Positions 47,916 to 58,924 of a DNA stretch of 64,000 nucleotides are shown piece after piece. The first letter of the stretch is position 1, and each line of letters opens with the position of its first letter. Where the stretch lies: contig CM033320.1 of assembly GCA_019359835.1 (NCBI GenBank), positions 9,419,691 to 9,483,690 on the forward strand, given 5' to 3'. The translations under genes and the position numbers were made by a program. Source of the stretch: Pharus latifolius. Taxonomy: Eukaryota > Streptophyta > Magnoliopsida > Poales > Poaceae. The notes beneath the pieces are model-generated. The model did not search any database. It was not told the origin of the DNA and saw only the letters and a program-made list of their open reading frames with translations.

Positions 47916-48604
47916 TGTCTAGAGAGATATTGATTTTTCTTAAAAAAACTTACATCATCTACATAGCATTCAAAATCTAGATCAATCTCCATTGTTCCCT
48001 CTTCCCCACATTTCTTCTTCTTCTTCCTCTGCCTCCTCCCTCTCCCCCTCCCCCTTCTCATCCTGCACTGTCGCCGCTGCCACAATCCTACCCCCACCAA
48101 CATGCCTCCTCCCCCATCGGCTGCCAATGACCATGCCAATGTTGCCCAGCACCGCCCGCCTATAAACACCAGAGTTTTTTGGCGACTAATTAATCGACCC
48201 TGGAGTTGGTCAAGGCGTTCAAGTTAAAGTCGACCACAATACTAGTTGAGTCACGTTGCCAACAATAGTGTTTAATTATATTAGAGCCATAGTTATGCGT
48301 CGATTGTTTGGGCGCAAGTAATTTTAAAAGCTATTTTAATAACAACAATGGGTTTAGATAATATAATTTATCCTAATACTAGTAATAGTAAATATAACTA
48401 ATACAACCCTATTTTAGAAAAATGATCCTACATAAGTTGCATGCATATTGTTGCATAAACCCCCTCAAAAACCCTAATTATTCTACCCTATATGTCCTTA
48501 ACCTAATTGCTTATCATTTTACATAAAAACCCTTGGAAAGCCTAAATTTCCATCCCTAAACAGCCTTAACTCTCAACTTCTAAGGCATTTTTACACAAAA
48601 GCCC
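47916..48604. other. Noncoding target region left of the Tat element
   Basis: Includes a CTTCTTCTTC and CCTCCCCC low-complexity tract (48000-48120) and 'aaaccctaattattctaccc'-type LTR-like text (48460-48600) that continues after the insertion at 61963. No gene. Confidence 0.5.
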
Positions 48605-48609
48605 CTAGG
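48605..48609. repeat. Target-site duplication CTAGG, left copy
   Basis: Identical to 61958-61962, directly outside the two LTR termini. Confidence 0.95.
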
Positions 48610-49492
48610 TGTCGACGATTCGGACTCGGAGTCCTCAGCCGAACTTATGCAGAATTTGTAATTGTGAGACCTTTCAAGATGACCCTTCGGGAAGGTATGC
48701 TGAACAATAGTGAACAGGAGCACAGAGAGTTTAGACAGGTTCGGGCCCTCGATGGTGGGAGTAAAAGCCCTACGTCCTGTTGAGATTTCACTAAGTGTGG
48801 TAAAAGGTTTACAAATGGAGGAAAAAGTCCTCACAGGTGAGGATTTTTCCTGTAAGAGTGTACAAAGATAAGCCAAAGAAGGCTTATTAAAATGCTATAT
48901 GAGGTGTGCCGTAGACTTGGCTAACTTGGATGATTTTCTTCCCTCCTTTTGTACTGTTTGAAAGGGTGCCATGTAGAGGAAACTGCATCAAACGGTTGCA
49001 TGGACGGTTGGATGCAGTTTTTTGGAACTGCTCTTAACCTCCACGCAGGTTAAACACGTGTTATTCATGGATAACTGTATGTGTTAACCTTCTGACGGTT
49101 GATCCTCCACGTGTAGGAATCTTCGGGATACTTAGAATATCCTGTTGTACAGGCAACCGAAATAGATAGATCCCAAGTATCCTGATCGACAGATGTTCTG
49201 ACCGCGGGATATTGGCTGACCGCGCAATATCCCGAATGTGTAGTTCGCGTATAGCTTACGAACTTCTGACCGCGGAAGGCTTACGGACTTCTGACCGCGC
49301 AAGGCTTACGGTCTGACCGTGTAAAGCTGCGACCTGATCGCGTAAAGCTTGCGTCCTGATCGCGTAAAGCTTGCGACCTCATGGTGATGCCCCTCAGAAT
49401 AGCTTGAGTTCGCATCACCAGGTACATGTCTGGTTCGAACTTGTCTTGAACCAAAAGTTTATTAGAAATGACCCGGGTGTCAATCCTCGTCA
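48610..49492 (-). repeat. 3' LTR of the Tat element
   Basis: 883 bp, TGTCGACG to CTCGTCA in plus sense. It differs from the other LTR at six positions, all transitions, four of them at CpG sites. It contains a cluster of 'ctgaccgcg' and 'ctgatcgcg' repeats at 49195-49380 ('ttctgaccgcg(g/c)aaggcttacgg' and 'gatcgcgtaaagcttgcg'). Confidence 0.95.
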
Positions 49493-49507
49493 GCTAGCCC
49501 CCAAATT
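49493..49507 (-). promoter_or_regulatory. Polypurine tract of the Tat element
   Basis: In element sense AATTTGGGGGCTAGC abuts the 3' LTR start TGACGAGG. This is the expected plus-strand primer site. Confidence 0.75.
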
Positions 49508-49854
49508 CGAAGAAAACGAAGAGACGTGTTTATTTTGAATTTAAAAACCGTGCATTGGATTTTTAACCCGGCCGTTTAACTTCTCCACTTAGTGGCGCAT
49601 TAAGTGAAAACGGTTGGTTTTTCAAGACGAGTTCTGACATTACGTGACGGGCAATGATAGCGCCGTAGAATTGTTTTTATCTCGAGGTAAAATTGTAAAT
49701 GTTTTAGCAAAACCCGAGGCGTCTGGAATGCAAACCGTCACCCAGGCGGCTATAAATACCAGACCCCTGGACATGTAAAGATCTACAATTTCCCTCTCAC
49801 GTCTAAGTCTTTTTCTTGTTATCCTGCCTCCTTCCTTTTCACATACCCCTCCCA
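49508..49854 (+). promoter_or_regulatory. Promoter and leader of antisense gene A; TATA at 49751
   Basis: GGCTATAAATACC lies at 49748-49760, about 95 bp upstream of ATG 49855, on the strand opposite to gag-pol. A pyrimidine-rich leader follows ('atttccctctcacg', 'tcctgcctccttcctt'). This is a compact, typical plant promoter. Confidence 0.65.
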
Positions 49855-50752
49855 ATGGTAGATCATGAAATCATCGAGATTGAGAGCGATGAAGGGGAAA
49901 TTGTCGAACAAGGGTCTCAAACGAATGAAGTCCTGTCTCCCTTAAGGAAGAAACCCAAGGTTGACGAAGGATCTTCCAGTGGAACAAAGGTAAAGAACGT
50001 AGCGAGTTTCTTTCTTCCTTCAGTTCCTTTGACCCTCCCCGTTCATACTTCTCGGCAAGTTAGGCCTTTATCTTTAGGAAAAGATCCCTTCACATCCAAT
50101 TCCCCCATCCTTTTGGGTGATCAACATTCTAGTCGGCAAGCGGTGACTATCCCTCGATCAGATGATTGCCATATTGGGTTGGCGAAGCAATCTTCTTCTG
50201 GGGAGGTTGCTCTTCCACCATATGATGATCTTCCTCCCAAGATGGGTGTATCAACGGGTTATGCACCGGGACAGGTAACAATTCTTCTCCCTTTTTTGCT
50301 GATAATTTTAGTTAGTATGACTAACTTTTGCAAAAATGTAGGAGGTAGGAGGCCCCAGCGATCAGCCTTCTGCTGCTCCATCTCTTCCTTCCGGACAGAC
50401 CCTTCTGGAAGAGAAGAATGCCCTGGAGAAGAAGACCGAGGAGATGGCCTCGAAGATTCTGCGTTTAGCAGAATGTCTTAATCGATCCCGAGAAGAGGCG
50501 CACCATTTCCGTCGAGAGAGGGACTTCGCTCAGCAACAGCGAGAACTCTCTGACTTGATTAGGGACAATAGTGCGTCTGTTGTTAGGGACGATATAGATA
50601 GACTTAGGGTAGTTGCTAGTTCCCTGGGGGTTGTCAGTGTAGATCCTACTGATAACAACATGTCCCTTGGGGAACTTTGTAAACTTCTTTCGGAGCAAGT
50701 CGATGTTTTGATCGACTGCATCCCTTTTGTATGTAAAGAATGTAAGAAATAA
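49855..50752 (+). CDS. Antisense gene A: acidic, NLS-bearing coiled-coil protein (2 exons)
   Basis: Exons 49855-50274 and 50342-50752 join through a 67-nt GT-AG intron (50275-50341) without breaking the frame, giving 276 residues. The start is the ATG downstream of the TATA box. The N-terminus is acidic (E-I-I-E-I-E-S-D-E-G-E-I-V-E), followed by a basic cluster L-R-K-K-P-K-V-D that resembles a nuclear localisation signal. The middle is Ser/Pro-rich. The second exon is a coiled coil (L-E-E-K-N-A-L-E-K-K-T-E-E-M) and the tail has L-L-S-E-Q-V-D-V-L-I-D. AATAAA lies at the stop codon (50748). No family is recognised with certainty. It belongs to the extra genes that Tat elements often carry in antisense. 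Confidence 0.7.
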
Positions 50753-51444
50753 AAGTTCTTTATTTCTCATGAAATGTTCTCCACATCTTCTGTGCGAAAA
50801 TATAGCCATGAACTTTACGTTCGCGACCATTCATACACAGGAATTTTTAGTTCTGCGATCAAAATCACTTTTAAGAAAAAAGCACCGCGACCTGCCCTGA
50901 TTCCGCGATCAGTTTCAAAGCCGCGGTCAGAACTAAGGTTCGACCAGAGTTGGGACTCGGTCAGGATGTCACTTCGATTAGAATCGAAGTTTTAGCCTAA
51001 AACACGATTTCGATAAAACCATAACCCAATTAGAAACACTTCAGTACGTTGAAAATTGGGTTACGTGATTTTTTTCGAATAAAATGTTCAAAGTATAAAA
51101 AGGAAAAACGTCCTCTGAAAAGTACTGAAAATTTTTCAGTCCTTTTACACTTTCAGTTTCCAAAACAAAGAAGTCTTTTTGTTTCAGATCCGACGCCTGA
51201 GTACTTTATCGTGTCCATCAGAGACAGTATCCATTATGGGAAATGAATAAAGCATTCAATGGAACGTTTGAAATGAGCCGTTTACTCATTAATGCGTCGC
51301 CTTGGGTCTATAAAAAGAGCAGATGTCTTCTCAAAGAAGTCACACAGCTAAAAACCCTTATTATTCCCGCCGCTCAAAACCCTCATCTTTTTCAGCCTTC
51401 ATCTTCCCCAAATCGCCAGCTTCCCCTTTGATTCTACACCAAAG
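50753..51444 (+). promoter_or_regulatory. Intergenic region and promoter of antisense gene B; TATA at 51309
   Basis: GTCTATAAAAAGAG at 51307-51319 lies about 130 bp upstream of ATG 51445. Further upstream (50817-50960) is a cluster of 'gcgatca', 'ccgcgacctg' and 'ccgcggtcagaac' words. The 13-mer at 50921-50933 is the exact reverse complement of GTTCTGACCGCGG in both LTRs (49195 and 61660). Confidence 0.65.
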
Positions 51445-54400
51445 ATGGCGTCCTGGAGTAGATCCATTCACCATTCTGAGGAGAGCCTGATGGCATTAGA
51501 GAAGGAGGAGATCCTTTCTCCGCGGCTGCTCATTAACTGGCGACCTGCGGAGAAGGACCAAGAAACCCCAACTGTCCAAGAAGGCGAGTTGGTGGTTTTT
51601 GAGGAGTATTTGCGTTGCGGGTTCCGATTCCCTGAGAGTCGGTTCCTTAAGGATGTCCTTGAACATTACGGGTGGGAACTGATCAACCTCCACCCCAACG
51701 CGATGCTGATCCTTGCAGTATTCCAGCACCTTTGTGAAGCCTTCGTCGGAATATATCCCAGCGTGGATCTTTTCCGACAATTTTACTTTTCGGCGTGGTC
51801 GAAGAGTACCAACGCCACCGGATGCATCTACTTCCGGCTGAGGGATAAAAAGGAGTATCCCTCCCCACCCCTACGAGATTCTGTGCATGGGTGGCACCAA
51901 AGGTGGTTCTACTGCTCTCCACCATCCGAAAGCAGTTTATGGTTTGAAAACTCGCGACCGGAGAAGTCGAGCGAGTTAGACATTCCTCCGGCGATGAACT
52001 CGGAGCTTTCGAAGCATGCCGAGGTAATTCTTCACTTGGTCAATGAAGGATTGACGGCTCGAGATATCATTCGAGACTTCGTGAAGAACCGGGTGAGTCC
52101 TCTGTGTGAAAGGGCTCATCCGGCGTGGGAGATTAAGTCCATGGGTGATAGCACTCTGGACTACAGTCAAGGTATTTATTTCTTTGGTGCTGAACTTTCT
52201 CCTTTTTGAATTGTACAAATTCTGACTTGAGTTTGGGAACAGTCCTGCCTTCATCCGAGATTGAAAGGTGGACCAACTCCCTCCTTAGGACCTACAATTC
52301 CGATGTAGAGGGCCCTAAGGGATCACCTCGCCCGCAGAGCTTGATTCACGTTGGTGATGACCTCAGACAGGAGCGCCGAAAGGTAATTTCCTTGTCCAGC
52401 TTTGGCTCTGCAGGTCTTGTGTGTGTCCAGTGCTAATCCCTTGTAATGGACTGCGAACCAGCTCCTAGGGAAGTTTGCGGATGCGACGTTCCCAAGTGAA
52501 AATGTCGGCTCTCCGAAGAAACCGATGGCGAGGAATGTGAAGAAGGTCTCTCAGAGACCCAGGACAAAGAGTCCTGCCCCTAAGAAGACCAAGCTAAACC
52601 CTGGGGAGGGGTCTTCACGAAGCATTCCTCGTCCCGCAAGAAAGACTGCGGTAAGATATCGCATTCCTGCTACTTTTTCAGGCGCGACATGGAATCACTT
52701 CTTCGTCGTACAGGGAGAGGGGAGCGAAGAGGAAGAGGATGACGTTCCTCTGATCCTTCGAAGGAGGAAGATCGCGGATCTTCCATCCAGCGATGCCCCA
52801 AGCTGCCCCGCACAGACCACTACTACCGAGGAGGTGGTCGTGGAAGATCCTGCGACCACCGAAAATCTTGTGGTCGCGGGTAACCCTCCAATTCCTGAAG
52901 CCCCCGAGGTTTCAGGGTCAATTATCTCTGCTTCCCTGGTCGAAGGGACGACCAAGGTAAGGAATCTTTTTCGGCCGTTCCTTCTATGACTCTTTCTGCA
53001 CATTTGTCAAGTTAATGTATATACAGGGAGGAGAGCTTCCCCCTGGGACCACTGGGGGTTCCAGGGAGGAAAATCCTCCTCCTCTGCGGACAGAGGAGGA
53101 GGTGGATGAACAAAGGCCAGCTATGATGGTTCCAGCAACTCTGGAATCGCCAAGGCCTTCAGATGCAGCCCCACCAGTTAGCCCGGTGGCCCAGGTAAAG
53201 ATCTTTTCATGCGTTTTTACCTGTTCCCTAAGAATATGCCTATAACATGACATTTGCAGGGGGGTGCTGCCTTGTTTACCATAAGGAAGGCGAGAACCGG
53301 AGACGGCTCTCCTTCGCAAGGGGAATTTTCCCAGAAGTCCCAGGAACGAATGGGATTTCAAATAAGGTAAGAGCTCTTACTTGACAGTAATCTTAAATAA
53401 AAGTTGCCTGACCCATTCTTCCTGTTAGGCAAAAGAAGACAGCGCCTAACCCTTCAACCGCCACTGGGGAGGTTGAAATTAGGGCTGATGAGAGAGCCTC
53501 TAATGAAGAGCGCTCTGCTCCCGTGGTTCAGGAAGTCGTCCGAACCGCGGGAGGTGAAACAAGTACAGGGATCGGGTCACAACCAGTAGCCTCTGGGAGT
53601 GGCGTCCGGCCGGCACTCCCACCTACTATCCCTGTAGTGAGCACGTCGGAGGCTCTGGCGAGGATTCTCGCTGAACTGAATGATGCCGTTTTACAAAAGT
53701 TTATGAAGGTATAATAAGACTTTGCTTCCGTGCCTGAATTATACTTAGGACACCTTTGACCTTCTTTTTTGGCGCCACAGGGATTGTCCTGGCTAACAAG
53801 CCATTCGCGTGTTGTGATGGCTAGTACAGAAGCCATTCAAAAAGAACGCGATAGCTTGCGCAGGTGAGTACCATTACCCTCTGGTTAATATGGGTATATC
53901 TTGGTTGTGACCGCCTTGATTTTGTTGCAGAGAGGTTGCATTCTTGAAGAAGGAGGTGGCCGGTTCAGTCTCAATGCTTAAGAAACAAGAAACTGAACTC
54001 AACAGACTTCGATCAGAGAATGCTGGTAAGCCGATTCCTGACTAGGAAGACTTGAATCCAAAATATGCGAATAATCTTCTCTCTCTGTACAGCGCAAGCA
54101 GGTCGAATTACGCAGCTCAGTCTAGACAAGGAGATTCTTGAATCCTCGACTCGCCACACCGACCGGGCAATCAAAGAACTGAGCCTCCGGATCTTTGAAA
54201 AACTAAAGGCCGTGGCTGATCTTTTGAAGACCAATGTGGTAGAACTGAGGCAAGACAACCTCAGTATAAATGACTGGACATCGCTGCTTACTGCCCAGGC
54301 GGATTCACTGCTTGAGTATCTCCCTGGAGATACACGGCGACGCGAAGAGGCGATCAGAACCAAGGTTCGATCAGCCGCAGCAGCCGTACTCAGCCGGGTT

Positions 54401-54460
54401 CGACTTCACCATGGCCCAGATGCAGATCTGAACGCACTGGTGGGTCCGGTTGAGGTCTAG
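51445..54460 (+). CDS. Antisense gene B: Transposase_28-family protein, nine exons
   Basis: Exons are 51445-52171, 52243-52382, 52462-52956, 53027-53194, 53260-53366, 53429-53708, 53781-53863, 53931-54025 and 54093-54460. All eight introns are GT-AG, 62-79 nt, and the joined frame is 2,463 nt (820 residues plus stop). Residues about 48-175 form the Transposase_28 domain ('putative gypsy type transposon'), with V-F-E-E-Y-L-R-C-G-F, L-H-P-N-A-M-L-I-L-A-V-F-Q-H-L-C-E-A-F and H-Q-R-W-F-Y-C. A Lys/Arg/Pro-rich segment after residue 310 could be a nuclear signal. Low-complexity acidic and Pro-rich parts and a C-terminal coiled coil follow. The TAG at 54458 is premature: the same frame continues 26 codons to a TGA at 54539. 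The function of this family is unknown. Confidence 0.85.
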
Positions 54461-55060
54461 AGTGAAGAGCTGCTCGATGCAGTCATAGAGGAAGTCCAGC
54501 CCCTAGTAGATAAACTCCTGACTGAGCTGGGGATCGAATGATCCTTATTTTTGTAACCAAACAATTGTAATTACCATGCAATGTATGTAAAATTATATTT
54601 TTTTTTTAAAAGAAAGTGCATATTCACATCATAAGTTTCATACTATAAGTATATTCCTCTAGCCCCCGCCTCTGTTTTGTGAATACTGGAGCCTTAGTAT
54701 TTTAAGCAGAGGGGAAAACATAAGTATGATGACCAGGGATATGTGCTTCAAGCCGATGGTCAAGATTAAAGTAACATTTTAACCTTATTGCAAACTGGTA
54801 GCCACCCAGATGACCGAAGACTAGCCAGATAGTCCCGTATGCGTTGAGAAACGGCTTATTTAGGAGCGACTTGTCTGGAAGTGATCATGAGATCGACCAG
54901 CGAATCCGGTTAAGAAATGCTGTAGTAACCTAACCGCCGGCGATCAGCCCCAGGTCGAATTTGTATAATTTGGGCTTAAAGAAAACACTCATTGTATGAA
55001 AACAAGACATGCTTTTTATGAAAAGATGCTAATTGAACAGGGAAAAAGTGATTGGCATAC
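54461..55060. other. Gap between converging antisense gene B and pol
   Basis: The first 81 bases are the former C-terminal codons of gene B. The rest is noncoding and should hold the terminator of gene B. No other frame is supported. Confidence 0.6.
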
Positions 55061-56463
55061 TTACACGTAAAACTTGCGAAGTTGATCGATGTTCCAAGTA
55101 TTGGACAAAATCCGACCATCCTCCATGGCTAACCGCGCAGATCCTGGCCGCGGCACTGAGACGACAGTGTATGGTCCTTCCCACTTTGGGGAGAATTTAT
55201 TGCGGTTAGACTGGTCTTGAATTTTTCGTAAAACCAAGTCGCCCACGTTGAGATCACGTGGTCGCACCTTTTTACTGTGATACTTGCGTAGAGCCTGCAA
55301 GTATACCGCGGACTTGATCAGGGCGCGATCACGCCGTTCTTCCAGGAGGATGAGATCTTGCGATCACTGTTCGGATTGATTGACCTGTTCGAATTGATTC
55401 GTGCGAACAGATCCAATACTGACTTCCATAGGCAACACAGCCTCGGCCCCATAGACCAAATGGAAGGGTGTCTCACCGGTGGCTCGACTAGAGGTAGTCC
55501 GTAGTGCCCATAGAACAGTATAGAGCTCGTCTGCCCAAACCCCCGAGCGGGTCTTGAGGCGATCAAAAACACGTTTTTTGATGCCTTGCAATACTTACCC
55601 ATTGGCCCGTTCTACGGCACCATTGCTTTGTGGATGTGCCACGGAAGCAAAGCACACCTTAGTCCCAATCTGATCGCAGTAGTCTAGGAAGAGACCGCTA
55701 GCGAACTGAGAACCGTTGTCTGTGATGAGACGGTTTGGAACACCAAATCGTGCCACAATGTTCTTGTGAAAGAACTTTTGTGCAGCTGATGCAGTAATAT
55801 TTCGTACTGGTTCGGCCTCAATCCACTTTGTGAACGTGTCAATGGCTACGAACAGAAACTTGTACCCATTGACCGCTTGTGGCATAGGACCGACGATGTC
55901 CATTCCCCAGATCGCGAAGGGCCATGCGAGAGGAATAGTTTGCAATGCATAAGCAGGTTGATGAACCTGTCTTGCATGAAACTAACACTGTGGACACATC
56001 TTGACCATAAACTTGGCATCATCGAGTGCCGAAGGCCAGTAAAATCCCTGTTGAAAAATTTTTCCGACCAGTGTTCGGTATGACGCGTGTGCACCGCATA
56101 CACCGTCATGTATTTCTTTCAAGAGGGATTTTCCTTCCTCATGAGATATGCAGTGCATGAATACTCCTTGAGTACCCTTTCTGTACATAACCCCATCTAT
56201 GAGTTTGTACAGACGCGCCTTTCGAATTAATCGATCGCTTTTGGTTTCGTCCTCGGGTAGGGTCCCATGTTCAAGATAGACCCTCAATGGATGAGTTCAA
56301 TCTTGATTCTGACCGAGGTTGGCAACGAAGGCTATTGCCGGATCATCCTCGACCGAAGTCATGATCGAAGGATGGTCCAAGTGTTCAATGAACACTCCTG
56401 CCGGAGCGGATGAGCGTGAGGATCCAATTTTGGATAATTGGTCTGCGAGAATATTGTCCTTTC
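55061..56463 (-). pseudogene. Tat pol, integrase part
   Basis: Same frame as the RT part. The zinc-binding region (H-D-G-V-C-G-A-H then C-P-Q-C) is followed by the catalytic core with M-D-I-V-G-P-M, I-T-D-N-G-S-Q-F and N-G-A-V-E-R-A-N, giving the D,D,E triad. The C-terminus has the GPY-type motif K-W-E-G-P-Y-T-V and ends at TAA 55061. Four stops interrupt the frame: 56297-56299 (TGA), 55982-55984 (TAG after C-P-Q-C), 55595-55597 (TAA) and 55364-55366 (TGA). A fifth TGA (56462-56464) lies at the junction with RNase H. Each could arise from a Gln, Arg or Trp codon by one transition. Confidence 0.9.
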
Positions 56464-58924
56464 ACGGGACGTATTGGACTTCGAAGTGACTGAAGTGTTT
56501 TTCCAATCTCCTCACTTCCCCCAGGTAATGAGCCATTGTCTCATCGGAGGTGCTGTACTCCTTGTTTACCTGGTTTACGACTAGCTGTGAGTCCCCCCTC
56601 ACCACTAATCGACGGACTCCGAGGAATTTTGCTTCCCGGAGCCCTGCAAGAAGACCTTCATACTCTGCTGCATTGTTGGTGGCAACAAAGTGTAGTTGAA
56701 TAACATACTTAAGCTGTTCGCCCTGAGGCGTAACTAAGACCACTCCAGCCCCCGAGTGTTGAAAACTACGGGAGCCGTCAAAGTACATTGTCCAATAATC
56801 GGGGTACTCCAGTTCCTTTGCCAACTGCACAGGTGGCTCAGGGTTGGTCCATTCGACCACAAAGTCGGCCAAAACCTGAGACTTAACCGCCGTGCGAGGG
56901 GTGAAATGGATCTCGAAGGCACCGAATTCGACCGCCCATTTGGCGATTCGACCAGATTTTTCTGAATTTCGGACAATATCCCCTAAAGGAAAAGAGGAGG
57001 GTACTGTGATCTTGTGTGCTTGAAAGTAATGTCGTAGCTTACGGGAAGCCATCAATAGCGCGTAAAGTATCTTCTGGACCTCAGGGTAGCGCTCCTTAGG
57101 ACCATGAAGTACTTCGCTCACATAGTAGAAGGGTCTGTGTACTCCTTCCCTTTCCGCGATCAGAACTGTGCTGACCGCGTGTGGGGTGGCCGCCAAATAC
57201 AGAAGTAATGGTTCTTCCTTTTCAGGAGACACCAATACCGGCGGACTAGAAAGATATGTTTTTACCTCCTGAAACGCTTTTTCGGCCTCGTCGGACCACG
57301 TGAAGTTATGATGTTTCCGCAAGGCTTTAAAGAAAGGTAGTCCCCTTTCGCCTAATCGCGATATGAAGCGACTTAAAGCCGCCATGCGACCAGCCAGGCG
57401 TTGAACATCCTTCATGGTCGAAGGCGATCTCATTTGTTCAATAGCTCTGATTTTCTCAGGATTAACCTCAATACCCCTGGAACACACAAGAAAACCAAGA
57501 AGCTTTCCTGAAGAAACCCCGAAAGAACATTTCTCCGGGTTCAATTTTATTCCAAAGCGATTCAAGTTACAGAAGGTTTCAGCAAGATCGTCCAAATGAG
57601 ACAATCTTTTGGTGCTCTTTACAACCAAGTCGTCTACATATGCTTCGAGATTACGCCCTATCTGGGAAAGAAAGGTCTTTTGCATCAAGCGCTGGTACGT
57701 GGAACCAGCGTTCTTGAGACCGAACGGCATTCTGACGTAGCAGTATGTGCCGAACGGGGTGATGAAGGCAGTTTTCTCTTCATCGTCTTCTGCCATGCTA
57801 ATTTGATGATATCCTGAGTAGGCATCCAGAAAACTCATCAGTTCGCAACCCGCAGTGGAGTCAACCAGCTGGTCGATGCGGGGAAGGGGAAAGTCGTCCT
57901 TCGGACAGGCACTGTTGAGGCTAGTATAGTCGACGCACATGCGCCACTTGCCATTTGACTTGCAGACCATGACCGGATTGGCGAGCCAGTCCGGGTGATT
58001 CACTTCGCGGATAAACCCGGCTTGTAAGAGTTTGTCTAACTCTTCTCGGATGGCTTCCTATCGGTCGGTGGCAAAACGCCTGAGCTTTTGCTTTATTGGT
58101 CGTTGTCCAGGTCGAATTGCTAACCTGTGCTCAATTACTTCCCTTGGGACACCGGGCATGTCGGACGGTTTCCACGCAAACACATCTGCGTTAGCCCGGA
58201 GGAAAGCAACGAGGTTGAGTTCCTATTTGTCATCCAGGGCTGACCCAACCCGAATTGTCTTGGATGGGTCATCCGGGTACAAGGGAACTTGTTTGAGTTT
58301 CTCATCTGGTCGAGGAGCAGCCCTGATCGCATCGGTGGCGACAGTGGCGACCTGAGCGTCCCGGAGGGGAAGTTGATCGACCATCTCCAAAGATAGCCGG
58401 TCGCACGTGAGCGCCACGTTGCGACTACCTCGGACCGAAATGACACCTTTGGGGCCAGGCAATTTCCCGCACTGATAAGCATAGTGCGTTGCCATCATGA
58501 ACTTAGCAAGAGTCGGCCTGCCAAAGATTGCATTATAAGCTGAATCACAATCGATTACATCGAAAGTAACCAATTCTGTTCGGAAATTATCTGGTTCTCC
58601 CAGAGTGACCGGGAGGACCACTTGTCCCAATGGCATCATCGAGGGGCCTGGGATTATCTCATAAAACGGATGGATTATGGGCTTGATCTTCGAACGAGGA
58701 ATTTGCATCTCGTCGAGTGTCTTGACCAATAAAAGATCAAGGGAACTTCCCCCGTCAATCAGGACCCTTTCGACTCTCGCGTTACTGATGATTGGGGTAA
58801 TAACCAGAGGTAGCCTCAATGGTCGAGTTAGCCCCACAGGACAGTCAGCGCGATCGAACGTCAAAGGTATATCCGACCAACGGGGATATTGAGGTTCACC
58901 AAGGGTGTCTCCATTTGGTTAACC
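56462..58924 (-). pseudogene. Tat pol: protease, reverse transcriptase and two RNase H domains
   Basis: Open in the pol frame from about 58924. Protease carries V-L-I-D-G-G-S-S. RT has F-L-D-A-Y-S-G-Y-H-Q and the catalytic Y-V-D-D. A Ty3-type RNase H follows (about residues 290-390 of the 58003 frame). Then comes an archaeal-type RNase H with Y-F-D-G-S, N-N-A-A-E-Y-E-G and G-D-S-Q-L-V-V, diagnostic of Tat elements. Stops occur at 58223-58225 (TAG) and 58058-58060 (TAG) between protease and RT, and at 56462-56464 (TGA) after the second RNase H. There is no frameshift from 58864 to 55061. Motif residues are intact. Confidence 0.9.

Noticed and set aside
52651..52681. Possible extra intron in antisense gene B (GTAAGA ... 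TTTTCAG)
   Set aside because: It would be only 31 nt, shorter than functional plant introns, and the reading frame is open straight through it.
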